Below are positions 13,490-37,269 of a stretch of 64,000 nucleotides of DNA, one piece after another. This DNA comes from Patiria miniata (taxonomy: Eukaryota > Echinodermata > Asteroidea > Valvatida > Asterinidae): contig NW_024037071.1 of the NCBI RefSeq assembly GCF_015706575.1, forward strand, positions 11,149,774 through 11,213,773, in the 5' to 3' direction. Numbering within the stretch: the first letter of the stretch is position 1; every line of letters starts with the position of its first letter. Both the position numbers and the translations under genes were made by a program. The notes under the pieces are model-generated. The model was given only the letters and a program-made list of their open reading frames with translations. It was not told where the DNA came from and did no database searches.

Positions 13490-14110
13490 ATAAATACCTC
13501 AGACAGTTTAGCCATTCCTATTGGTCGAGAGCCCGTCACGTGACCGGTATTAAACGGATGATAAAGACATGGCTAGCTGGTCTTAAACACTTTTCCAGTG
13601 TCACAATAAAATGTGGACTCCTAAAAATCCAGTGCCTCTTATCGTTTCATTGGTTGAACGTTCACAATCCTCACGTAGGCATGCGCAACACTACCAGGGA
13701 GTTAGAATTTTATAGTTCTAAATTCAAAACGCAACGCGCCAGGTGCGTTCTGCGCGACATCGCGTAGAACATGATACGCGCGCGTCAATCTCCATAAAAG
13801 GGTTGTTTTCATCTTACTCGCCAGCTGAACACTCCATTATTTTGCAGGAGGGATGTTTCAAAAAGCATAAAGTGAATTTGTTGAACAAAATCGGGATGTT
13901 TTGAACGAATTATATGATTTTTTTTTACCGAAAAGGTATTTATGAATGGGAATAAATATGTACTCCGTCGGTATTTATCACTCTGTTTAATACCACTTAG
14001 AGTCTGGGTGCTAATAATTACCCTCGCCTCCGGCTCGGGTAATTATCAGCACCCAGACTCTAAGTGGTATTAAACAGAGTGATAAAAACCTCCGGAGCAC
14101 ACATTTATTC
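13490..14110. mobile_element. Non-autonomous foldback element (copy 1)
   Basis: Matches 28040-28710 in the opposite orientation (shared GGTCTTAAACACTTTTC, AAACGGATGATAAAGAC and TCACGTG). Its right end is a long hairpin at 13974-14086. Confidence 0.65.
13974..14086. repeat. Hairpin with about 50-bp arms
   Basis: TTTATCACTCTGTTTAATAC and its complement bracket a 13-nt loop (TCGCCTCCGGCTC). The arms differ by about one base. It belongs to the 13490 element. Confidence 0.85.
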
Positions 14111-14129
14111 CCTTAACAATTAAGTATGA

Positions 14130-17100
14130 CAACCTAATATCAATTAAAGGCAATGATAAGATGCAGCGGCTTTTATTTATTGCAGTGTTTCAATGTTAGT
14201 ATAGATACGTTTACTAATGGAAACATTTATATCAAAAGAAAACAATTTATCCAGTTTCGAGAGCTGATCCCGTTAATGAGCGGAAAATGCACAATTTCAT
14301 GCGTGAGTGCTTATAAATTTTTAAAAACAGATTTTTGAGGTTTCGTTCGTATCAGAATGATGTTCATTGCGAGGGATTTTTTTGTATTTTTTCATCCCCT
14401 TCTTCGATCAGTTCTCGATGTTAAAACTCTGCATGCAATATAGAAATGTAAGCAATAAAAAGCAATAATGCCACATGACTTTTGGCGAGTAAAGTGTTTT
14501 GATAAGCAACACTTTTTGTACTAGAAATAAAGAAAACTTTTAGTTCAGCAGCTACTATACACGTGGAATAGTCATTGATTTTCCCAACTGATTCAAATTG
14601 ACTGTGTGCGCTATTTTCGTGTTTCACCCAAATAATAGGCCAAGTGAGCATTTCACTCGCGCATGCGCAAACTCTCATAAACAATGCTTTTTCTTTTGAT
14701 AAACAGAGCCAATAAACGACAAGCTTACAGCAGCACGTGGTTTGCTTATCCAAAATTCTGTGTCACAATTTAGTGCTCCTTCGAGATGTCAATTTGGTCT
14801 ATAAAGAATCTGTTTAAAGTTGATAACTGTCTAGCAATACAACAGTTATTGACTTTTGAATGATACATCGAAAGAAAATAATCCGCGTACATTTAGTAAT
14901 AGAACACTCATTGCTACACATGTATAATTTTTGGTGCGATATTAATTTGGTTATTGCTGGGCAGAGTGGTTCCCGTCCGCTATCAGAATCGATAATGGAC
15001 GGATCGGGAACCAGTCTACTCGCAGAGCGGATCTGTTTGTGCGCAAACATTTCCAGAATAAAAAGTCTTTTTTTAGATGGTCAATCGAAAAAGCTTTTCA
15101 TTTTTGGGGGGGGGGGGTTAAAATGTAAATACAAGTTGAAAATTGTTAGGAGAAAATAAAAAATAGAATTCGTTTGAGCACAGACGTCGACAGTACATCT
15201 TTGAATGCAGTCTAACAAACCAAACACTTTGGTTTTTGCACCCATAGTATAAATGCTTCGTATCTGCACACAAGATCCTTCAAGAGACTGTACATAACTA
15301 CTCTCGGGATTTATTTGATTCGCAAAGTGAAACAAAATCAGCAAGTGTAAACAAAATCAGCAAGTATAAACAAACTGAAAGGTAGCCCATCTATATCTAA
15401 GTCTACAGCAATTTAAACACTCTATTGCGAATTATTGCAAGCTAAACAATACACTGCTAAAACTGCAATTTAACACTTTTTCTAAACACTTGCCGTCAGT
15501 TTCTATTCACATGCATGTTTATTTAGAGCATTGATGGATACTGTTCAACTTTGAATATTGATGTTTAGAATCTGGACACATAAATGTTCAGCTTAAAAAC
15601 ATGTTAACTAAGTCATAGCAAGTTTTTAATTGATAAACAGTTTTTAGAGTGTAATAACACTATTTGTTTTAAACACGGTGTTTAAGACATTTTAGAGTAA
15701 AGACGTATCGAGGCTATTCTGTAAAAGTCGTCGTACTTTTGTTGAAAATAGGAAAACTAAGAACTAAATAATGTCGGTTCTGTGCTTAAAGGATTTTCTC
15801 GTTGACAAAGATCTCTGAAATATCAAATTTGGCTGAAATAAATGACCCAATGGTTATGTGTTACAATTGTTAAATTTTTCAAAGGCCATTTACTGTTCAA
15901 AACAAAGTGTTTATAAGATCATTAGATTCTTTTAGGACCTAACTTTTGAACCGAATATAAATCATGTATCAGGGAGATGTGTGTTATGAAAGTATAGTGC
16001 AACTATAGAATTTGAAACTATACACAAAAGTTTGAAGAAAAAAAAATCTTCTCCGTGTCTTTGCAGCCTCAATACAAATACTAAGTGGCTTTAAGTCCTT
16101 CATACAATGGGAAATGTCTCTCTCCTTGTTTCATATAATATTGTTTATATCAGCTTATTACGATTGATCATTTAATTCAATTTGAATGATATGGGCGTCA
16201 GACATCAGCGATCAATCATGGCGCCTCCTATATACTCTATCATTTTATGCTGCATAGGCTTATACAGGATGACATGCGAAATATCATTGGTATATACCTT
16301 AATATTCTGGAACAATATCGCATGATAACAACTATAATGTTGAAAGATCTATACAAGTTCATTTTGATAGGCGAACTATACAACTACATCTGTGTATTAC
16401 TATCTTTGAATCTTATTTCTTCGCTTCTTATTTCTTATTATAAGCTTCCGAATACCAAGTCTGGGTAAAAACAATGTACAACTAGGGTTTACCTTAAGTA
16501 AATTTTTTTTTTTTTCAAACTTATCATGATCATCATCATCATCTTCCAAACTGAAACCTTTGTAAATGAGCTTTATAACTTTTACAATATAGATTTATTT
16601 AAAAGCAATGAACCAGCACATGCATTCCAGACAGATTAAGTCAGATGTCCAGTCTCCAAAGTATACACAAATCAATGTAATTTTGATGCATATTACCACT
16701 AACAAAAAGTGAAGGATGCTGTGATACAAGCCATGATGAAAGTCTACAGTACAAACCTACCTTTACGAGAATCAATCTTTCAAACCGATTGAAGTATAGC
16801 CCTAAAATGTGGGTGATTTAATAGATAGAATCGTATATAATATTGAGAGCAAGTCTTTGATAATTTGATGCTTAATATAGAACATTATAACATTGAAAAC
16901 AACTTTGTCAGCAGTTAAACTCGTTTCCAATTGTACATAATGGATCGAAAGATGAAATTTGTAAAACCGACTTAAAAGTATCGTTAATGAACCAATAATA
17001 AATCATTTTTGTCTACTTAAAGTGTTACAAATCTTCTCTTTTTTTGACTTCATGTATTACAAGTTTCACTTTTACTTTCAAGCGCCATAGTACATAGACA

Positions 17101-17512
17101 TTCATATGAACATTTTGACACATCATTCAGTTACAACTCCGTCAAATTACAGCGTAAGTATTATACATGTACTTAAACATTCAAGTTAAAATGTTGCGAC
17201 ATACTTTTGCCGGTATTTACAAACATTTTGCAAAAGAAGTTTATAGAAATATCATGACAGATTAAGGCTTTACCATGTGTGGAGAAAAAAATGTTACATG
17301 AACGCAACGTTTCTTATTGATGGTTCAGCATTTAGACGGCGATTATTTTGATGACAACGATTTACTTGGACGTTAATCAAGCTGAATTGATTATTTTTTG
17401 CATCAGTGTCTGTTCAAATTCTTTTGAAGTTATTACTCTAGCTCTTATTTACAAGTTACAATGCGAGACAGAGAGAAGCCACGCAGGTCCAGTCACGTTC
17501 ACTTGGGGAGAT
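14130..17512. repeat. Non-coding spacer, copy 1 of unit duplication
   Basis: Collinear with 37860-41385 over its whole length, for example GATGCAGCGGCTTTTATTTA, GCAGAGTGGTTCCCGTCCGC, ACACAAGATCCTTCAAGAGA and TTGCAAAAGAA landmarks in order. It lies downstream of gene A. I see no gene, only AT-rich sequence and a small conserved hairpin at 14968-15013. Confidence 0.8.
14968..15013. repeat. Small hairpin kept in both units
   Basis: TGGTTCCCGTCCG pairs with CGGATCGGGAACCA across a 19-nt loop. The same stem with a changed loop is at about 38690-38737. It may be a MITE remnant or a structured RNA. Confidence 0.45.
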
Positions 17513-30241
<12,729 letters not shown>

Positions 30242-30528
30242 AGCTAACTGCAAGGATGGGGAGCTACATTTTGTGAAACTTTGATACTGGACGCCGTTAG
30301 TAATATATGTAATAGGATATGGATATATGTACATGTACGAAGGGAATCATACAGTTGTCTTCCTGTTATTGCACATACGGGAAATTCCTAACCTACGTTC
30401 AGCGCAGGCGCATTAGAGAGACAACCTTTATCGTCGTATTGAACTGTGACCTTTTCTTTCAAAGTGATTTCCAGTATTTGATGTTGCATGTAATGCCATA
30501 TTGTTAGCTTGTCGGTATACAACACACT

Positions 30529-30552
30529 GGAAATTCCCGAGCACGCAATACC
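30529..30552. promoter_or_regulatory. Gene A promoter module: NF-kappaB site plus ACGCAATACC box
   Basis: GGAAATTCCC (30529-30538) is a full match to the kappaB consensus and is followed by GAGCACGCAATACC. It sits 288 bp upstream of the gene A ATG. A second weaker kappaB-like site, GGGACTTTCT, lies at about 30604. The same composite occurs at 54723-54747 upstream of the related first exon. Function is inferred from sequence only. Confidence 0.55.
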
Positions 30553-31315
30553 AAAATGCTTTTTGCACAGAAATATATGGACGTGTACTTTAGAGCAGTT
30601 CAGGGACTTTCTAAAACGTTTCTGACAAAACACAAAACACCTGCGCCTAAAGGGACAATATGCGAAAATTCCCATGGAGCCCAAATGACATATTTATTTC
30701 GAAAGATGGTGAAGTTGTTACAAGTTCTTCAGCCTTTTGATAAAATACGTCCAGCGGTCAAAGAAAATACTTGCGAATCAAAACAAGCAAATGCTTATAT
30801 GGAAAAATTATAAATTATACACTGCTAAATTTTAATCACATATGAATAAAAACAATATTCCTCATTACAAAAAAAGCATGTGCGTATTGATGTTACACGG
30901 ACTAACTTTGAACTATGGTTTGTCTTCTAGCTATCATCACTATAGTGAATAAGTAGGGGAGGTCATCATGGTCACTTACATTAATTTACTTCACACAGTG
31001 TTATAGGGCCATATTTATTTCAGGTATTCGAACCCAAATATGCTATGTTGAATAGCTTTGTCTTATTCACACTATTCCTTTTCTCAGGGGGTGTTCATCA
31101 TGGTCGCTTAAATGCATTGTACATTTTATTTCAAACAAAAGAAAGGGCCATGTACTGAATGCTTCCAATTCAAGCGATGTCTTTTGCTGCCAAATCTTCC
31201 TTGACTCGCTTCAGATAATCAGGGTCAGGATAGCCGTACCTTGTTCTGAAAGACAACACAGAATTACTGTTTACATTAATAATCTCACTTTTACTGCGAT
31301 TACAGCTTGGACTAA

Positions 31316-31607
31316 CAGTGGTGGTGCTACCGCGGGGGGGGGGGGGATATTTCCCCCTCCCCATTTAAAGCCTCGAAGCCCCCAACCCTACCCCAAGTTT
31401 GTCCAACAGGAAATCAAACGAAAGCGGGGGGGGGGGGGGGGGAGAAAAAGGTAAAAGAAACGGAAAAAAGGAAGACAGACTTGAAGTCAGTACTTTACTG
31501 CACACTGAATGTTGTCCCCCAAAGGATAAAAAAAGACAAAATTTGTTTGCCCCGGCCTAACTTCCCCCCTCCAAAAAATAACGTTGCTGGCGCCGCCACT
31601 TTGGGAA
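31316..31607. mobile_element. MITE with AGTGGTGGTGCTACC / GGCGCCGCCACT ends
   Basis: Imperfect inverted ends at 31317 and 31600. G runs near 31335 and 31425-31442 give it the same look as the other poly-G elements. TGGACTAA occurs on both sides (31308-31315, 31608-31615) and may be the TSD. Confidence 0.6.
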
Positions 31608-31629
31608 TGGACTAAAACCAGCCATTATA

Positions 31630-34225
31630 AGAGATACGATAAGATAAGATTGAAATGTATTATCCCTCAGGAGGGAAATTAAAATGGCCTTGACAAAGAG
31701 TGGGTAATAAACACATACAATCACTAATTAAAAAGATGTTAAAATGCAATGTAGTTACCACAAACTTATAAATCCAATAATTACAGGTAAAAAAAACAAA
31801 CTACTACATATAATACACATATTACATTACATTAATGAGGGATCAGGGCCAGCAACACGGAAGTTCATCGTTCCAGTTGCTCATTGTACCATTTGATAGC
31901 TGCTGGAACGAATGAACTGCCGTATCGCCGTGTCCTGAGCCTTCGTTGTAAAAAGCGATTACTTCTGGAGTTCGTTTGGAAGTCGGCATTCAATGGGTGA
32001 TGTGAGTCGAAAAGAACCGTCTTAATTTTATTGCACATAAGAGGCCTGTATAATGCCTCTGGAGACTCTTGTTGTAAACCAAGAGCTTTACTGGCTTGCT
32101 TAACTATTCTGTCTAGCTTAATCCGATCCTGGCACCTCATATTTCCGTAAAAACAAACAAGACAAAATGTGAGAATACTCTGTACAATGGACTTGTAAAA
32201 CAGTGGTAAAATAGTTTTATCAACGTGAAAAGACTTGAGTTTGCGCAGAAAAAAAAACGTTGTTACAGCTTGTTGTATTTTTCTAAGTGTTCAAAGATAC
32301 CATTTAGCAATGTAAGTACAGCATCCTCTGCACTCATGTGAGGACGGTAAGCAAACTGGTACTCATCTAGAGAATTAGTGACAAGTGGCAGTAATCTCTT
32401 CAATATAATTTTTTCCAAACACTTCATTGGCACTGAGGTAAGAGCCACTGGACGCAAATCATTCATTTCTTTAACTTTTGATTTTTTTCAGAACTGGCAC
32501 AATTGTCGATTTTTTCCACAGAGCTGGCACTGACGCATTGTCAATAGATGCTTGGAATAACATTTGAAAGGGGATCGCTAACTCGTCAGCACGTACCTTA
32601 AGTACCTTAGAAGTGATGGAATCTGGTCCCATTGCTTTGCGTGAATTAACAGTTCTCAAAAGGCCTTTCACTTCCCCAACAGAAATACCGATGTTCTCCA
32701 CTGGAGAGTTACTGAACTCACACATTACTCACACATTACTTCATTCTGTTCCGCACTAAAATCAAACTTGTCGAACCTGCTGTAAAACGAGTTTAACTCA
32801 TTAGCATAGCTTATTTCATCCTCTACCAAGACACAATTTTTCTTAGGTTTGTAGCCTGTTATTGTCTGCAGACCTTGCCAAGCTTTCCTAGTGTCGGTCG
32901 TCTGAAAAAAAACCCTCAATTTTGTTTTGATAAGCCATTCCTTTATTTTACGTTTCAGTCTCTTTTGAATTTCTTTCCGTTCATCCCTTGTACCAGTATT
33001 GAATAGTCTCTTTTATTCATTTAAAAGCTGTTTAAGTTCTGAAGTAATCCACGGTTTGTTGTTAGAAAACACTTTAACTGTCTGTGTAGGAATTACCATA
33101 TCTTCACAAAAGCGGATGTAGTCTGAAATCACCTCAGCTGCTTGGTCTAGCTCGTCCGCCGGGTCGATGAGAACGTCCCAGTTAGTACATGCTAAGCATT
33201 CTCTTAACGCCTCTGTAGCTTGACTTGACCAGGATTTCACTTGGATTTTCTTTGCCGGTTGTCTCCGTATAAGGGGTTTATAAACTGGCATTAGACGAAT
33301 CATGTTGTGATCAGTCACCTAAACTTGGCAAAGATCTTGCTCGATATGCGTCCGGTATGTTCCCATAACAAAGGACCAGGCAGGCGTCATGGCGGGTGGG
33401 GCAGTTGACATATTGGTGGTATGTGGGCAAACATTCTGATTGATTGCACTGATTGAAGTCACCCAGTATAAACTTAGCTGCATCAGGTGAAGAAGTTTCA
33501 GCTTGGGAAACCAGGTCATGAATAATGTCAGCAGCTGTCTTGGCATCTGCTGAAGGAGGAATATAAACCACTAGTAACACAACCTGATTTATTTCCCTAG
33601 GCAAGTAGAATGGGCGGAGATGAACTGCGAGTAGTTCAATGTTTGGGGTACACATTTGATGCTTGATTGTGATATGCGATGGGTTGCAATAATTTTCGCT
33701 AACAAACACACATACACCCCCACCTTTTCTTTTTCCTGAGTCTTTATTTCTGTCCATTCTCAGAAGGGTATACCCGTCCAAGTTCACCGTTGAGTCAGGA
33801 TCCTTTTCAGTTAGCCAGGTTTCTGTCAGGCATATAAGGCTGGAATCTCGGTAATCTGAGAGATAGCGCATGTTGGCTCTCAGTTCATCCGTTTTGTTCC
33901 GAATACTTCGAACGTTTCCTTGGATTACAGTTGGGAGTGGGGTTCTTAACCTTGATTTTTTCAACCTGTTTCTGACACCTCCTTTCCTCCCACGTTTTCT
34001 CGTTCTGGGTGCGTCCTGGCATATTTCTGCAGGTATTACGTAATCTGGTGCTGTCGAAGAAGTACGTCGACTCAATAGAAACTCACTGTTATACGATAGC
34101 ACTGGTAGAGTCTCACCTTCACTGTCCTGGACGGCGCACAAAATTCTCTCGGCACTCCATGACAGCGTTAGTAAAACGACTAAAATCACAAACATCGGTG
34201 AGCACAGTACATTGGACATCGTGAG
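31630..34225 (-). mobile_element. CR1/L2/Rex-like LINE with internal deletion
   Basis: 5' to 3' on the minus strand: endonuclease frame 34219-33311 (GNVRSIRNKTDELR, CLTETWLTEKD, GGGVCVFVSEN, VVYIPPSAD, ILGDFNQ), then RT N-terminal pieces (33318-32471: SRKAMGPDSITSKVLK), RT palm start (32466-32263: DLRPVALTSVPMKCLEKIIL, QFAYRPHMSAEDAV) and the C-terminal tail (32140-31865: RMRTRRYGSSFVP-like). The F/YxDD region is deleted at about 32255, and there are several frame breaks. The 3' end has CCCTCCTGAGGGATAATA and a (CTTAT)n-like tail. It occupies the place of the missing psi-C3 DTC exon. Confidence 0.88.
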
Positions 34226-34796
34226 GCATTAATTGAGTGCAAAACGTACACACTACAAAGGTTTAAAAACTCGATAAAAATACAGTGACACAGAGACAAA
34301 AAAAATGGCCGTGTCGCCACATGAGCAGCGCCACCAAATAAAATAATAAAAAAAATTATATACACAAATGCACAATGAATAGTCATTTTGAAACAGTTTA
34401 ACGGAATATTGTGAGCTATGTGACCAGCTTTATAGCTTTCTCCTTTGCTCCCTTATGGGGCAAAAAACCTGGCTATAGCCTTGTCGTATTGTATACTCTT
34501 TACATTGTGCAAGACGTCTTTGACGTTTTCGAACTCAGAGAATCGTTCTTACGTGGTGTCGCAGTATTGGGGACGAACAATTTTCAAAGTTGATTGTGCA
34601 AAATTGTAATACCACTGAATTTCGACAAGTATCCAATGTCATGAAGTAATCCACATTGTTTGCATCATTTGCAAATCGAAATGCTCCAATTTTATACATG
34701 TTTATATGCATTTTCAACGATAGAAAGACTTATGCTTAAACACACTCGCCATTTGTTTCCTGATTATTCTTGTTTACTGATTTAACCCTTCTGCTG

Positions 34797-34980
34797 TTAA
34801 AAAGGTCACAGACGGTCAAAATTTCCTTTCACTTCCCCTGAAGTACTTTTAACAAACCAATGGGTCACTTGACCAATATTGACCCATGTAACAGTATGGT
34901 TCAGAATGCATGTTTCCATAGAAGGGTTCGCTCCTGCTGTTTTTAAAGGTCACAAACGGTCAAAATTTCCTTCCACTGGC
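34797..34980. repeat. Direct repeat, 45 bp, 140 bp apart
   Basis: AAAGGTCACAGACGGTCAAA with TTTCCTTTCACT (34805) returns as AAAGGTCACAAACGGTCAAA with TTTCCTTCCACT (34945). Unit 1 has no such pair at the matching place. Confidence 0.7.
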
Positions 34981-35340
34981 ATACTTTTTTAATGCACTGC
35001 TTGTGAAAACCATAAGCAAATCTTACTGTTTGCATCCCATTCGGTATAATGATAACATCCTCGTCTGGATAACCAGGAAGGTGAAAGTACGAGGCAGTCT
35101 CACTCTTCATTGTTCCATTGGGCTGGTTACCCCTGGGCTCACCGCACTCCTTGCGGCATACATGACACCTGTAGTTGCTCTTCAATGCTCGTGCGATGCA
35201 AGATTTACAGAATCGATGTTTGCATTTGTCCAGGACTACCTCGTCGCCCGTGATCTCTGCCAAGCATATCGGACACTGTTTGGTCTCCGTACTATCAGTG
35301 GAAGTGTCTGCATGGGATGCTCGTAGCCATCGGGTTGGTT

Positions 35341-36037
35341 TGTGGGTCTACAGCGTCTTGTTGGCCGCTTTGCAAATAAATCTAGACTAGATATGGTGAG
35401 ACCTTGTAGATAATCCTGATATTCCTTCAGCACTTCCTTTTCCGTCTATTATGCGCTACGATCATGCAGAATCCACTACACTGGTTAGCTGCGAGCTTGC
35501 AATCAGTAAGCTCAATCGTCCTTGCGATCAGCAAAAGGATCGGAAATGCCAGTTTTCTATTTTGGAGGTGTCAGAAAATGACTGCTCAGTCTGAGGTTGC
35601 CTCAAGTGTGTCTCTCAAGGTACCACGTTTTCCTTCCTCCATGGATAATGGTCGTTCTATATCTTCAAGTAATCACAACACCAGTGGAAGGCCGAAACAC
35701 TTTATGAGTTTTATGTTGGGGAAAAAATATTCCTACAGGCTATAACTTCATCCAGCGCCGTTTGTCGGTACCAGTGCAACATGACTCATTGTAGTATGGC
35801 GGATATCCTCATCAGACCAAAGTAAGGTCAGTGACAGACTAGTCACTAAATCAATTTACCCTCGAAATTTGGAAAAAGTAAGTTGGCCTCATTGCGCGAC
35901 AAATACAGGTCTGTCATCTGGAATGTTGTATCGAGGAATGCGTTAAGTTTAATTTAATTACAATTAAATGTTTATTAAAGCAATTAGGACAAAAGTTCAC
36001 TGTAAACAACATTCACTGATAATTGTGATAATATCTA
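35341..36037. other. Upstream remnant of psi-C3 and spacer
   Basis: To about 35560 it matches 10870-11040 (CAATCAGTAAGCTCAAT, GTCCTTGCGAT, CGGAAATGCCAG), so the pseudogene homology extends about 200 bp beyond the RING exon. After that nothing is recognised. Confidence 0.5.
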
Positions 36038-36386
36038 AGGCCAAAAAAAAAAAGGCTCCGGTTTCTGGTATGGAGCTTGCCCAAAAAGTGGTGCGGCGAC
36101 GCGGCTTTTTTTTCTTTTTTTACCTGATTTTTTTTGCTTCAAGTGTCGGCTGATGACTGCAAATGGTGCCCGACTAAACCAGAGAGGCCACATAAAGCTT
36201 ATTCTCGACCATAACCCAATCTAACAACACGTTAAAAATGTGCAGCAGCAGGATTCCAGTCAGTGAGTTTGGCGGTTTTGAGACATCATCTTTCATTGAA
36301 AAAAAAACAAACTTTTTTTCATTTTGCCGACGCGCATGGCTACGGCGACGCGCGCGCATACCAGAAACCGGAGACTTTTTTGGCCT
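36038..36386. mobile_element. MITE with AGGCCAAAAAA...CTCCGGTTTCTGGTATG ends
   Basis: The left end (AGGCC, A run, GGCTCCGGTTTCTGGTATG) and right end (CATACCAGAAACCGGAG, T run, GGCCT) are inverted copies of about 33 bp. Sub-terminal GGCGACGCGGC / GGCGACGCGCG sequences also repeat. A related fragment lies at 36868-36920. Confidence 0.8.
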
Positions 36387-37269
36387 AAAAGCAGTTTCTT
36401 GATTCCTGGCGTATTTAAAAGCATATGATCATTTGTTTTTATTCATTTTTCTCTTTTTAAGCAGCAACATTGACGAGAATGGTAAGTGGGTTGCATAACA
36501 TCCGTTGAGGTTTCAGCTTAGTGGATATTGTACATTTTTTGGTGCCACAGGTTTAAAGGACCCTTGCAATGTATTTGTTTTAATGCAATCCTTGAAAACA
36601 CCTCTGTGTCTCATTTATCCCTACTTTCAATTTCGGTTGCCGTTTCAAGGGTATTTAGTTGCCTTTTCGGTTTTTATCCTGAAGCACATTTCCAGATTCA
36701 TGAGCAAAAGTGTGATGTAATTTCAGGCAGAAACATCAAAGTTACAACTTGTTTTAGCAACAAAAGCTGCCAGAATGTTTGATATTTTGCTGTCGTAGAT
36801 GTTGTTTTCTTTAGTGATTCGTTGTTGTGTCAGTACATAGCAGTCGAATAAAACGATCCTGTCAGAGCTAAAAAAAAAAAAAAATGCGACGCCAAAAAAG
36901 CGACGCCGACGGCACATATGGAACAGGCATACTTTTGGTCAGTTTTCTTGGACAGACAGACCCGACCGACCACCAAGTGACATGTAGAAGCTCCTGCCAG
37001 AGCTTAAATAGTGTTCGCCCGCAGCAATTACTCTGCCGCAAAGGCGGCCAAGCATAGATAACACTGTCAAGTTCACAAACACCTACAGGGACTATATTAA
37101 AAAAATGAGATAATGATCAGTCAACAGACACCGAACCTCTGTACCTTGTACTCTGTTCCTGAAGTAGTGTCTAAACGGAAGGCAGCTCGACCAATCCTTA
37201 AGTCTAATTCCTTAGCAAATCATAAACCCACAACGTAAGGGTTCGGCAGTGGACCGTGTGCAATCTCTC

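Larger units (their letters stand above)
31170..35340 (-). pseudogene. psi-C3: RING exon and terminal DTC exon, central DTC exon missing
   Basis: A RING exon (about 35340-35027) reads ETKQCPICLAEITGDEVV, CKHRFCKSC and YRCHVCRKECG, with a GTAAG donor after MQT; a 12-nt in-frame deletion shortens the VIII...GMQT part relative to psi-C1. The terminal exon (31245-31170) is intact: [17 protein letters not shown] ending KDIA-stop. Between them the DTC exon that should start ADHPNPG is absent. Most of that interval is taken up by a LINE (31.63-34.23 kb) and a small foldback element. Upstream of the RING the frame is disturbed relative to psi-C1 by a 4-nt difference. Without the WND-HH exon no DTC domain can form, so it is a pseudogene. 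Confidence 0.8.
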
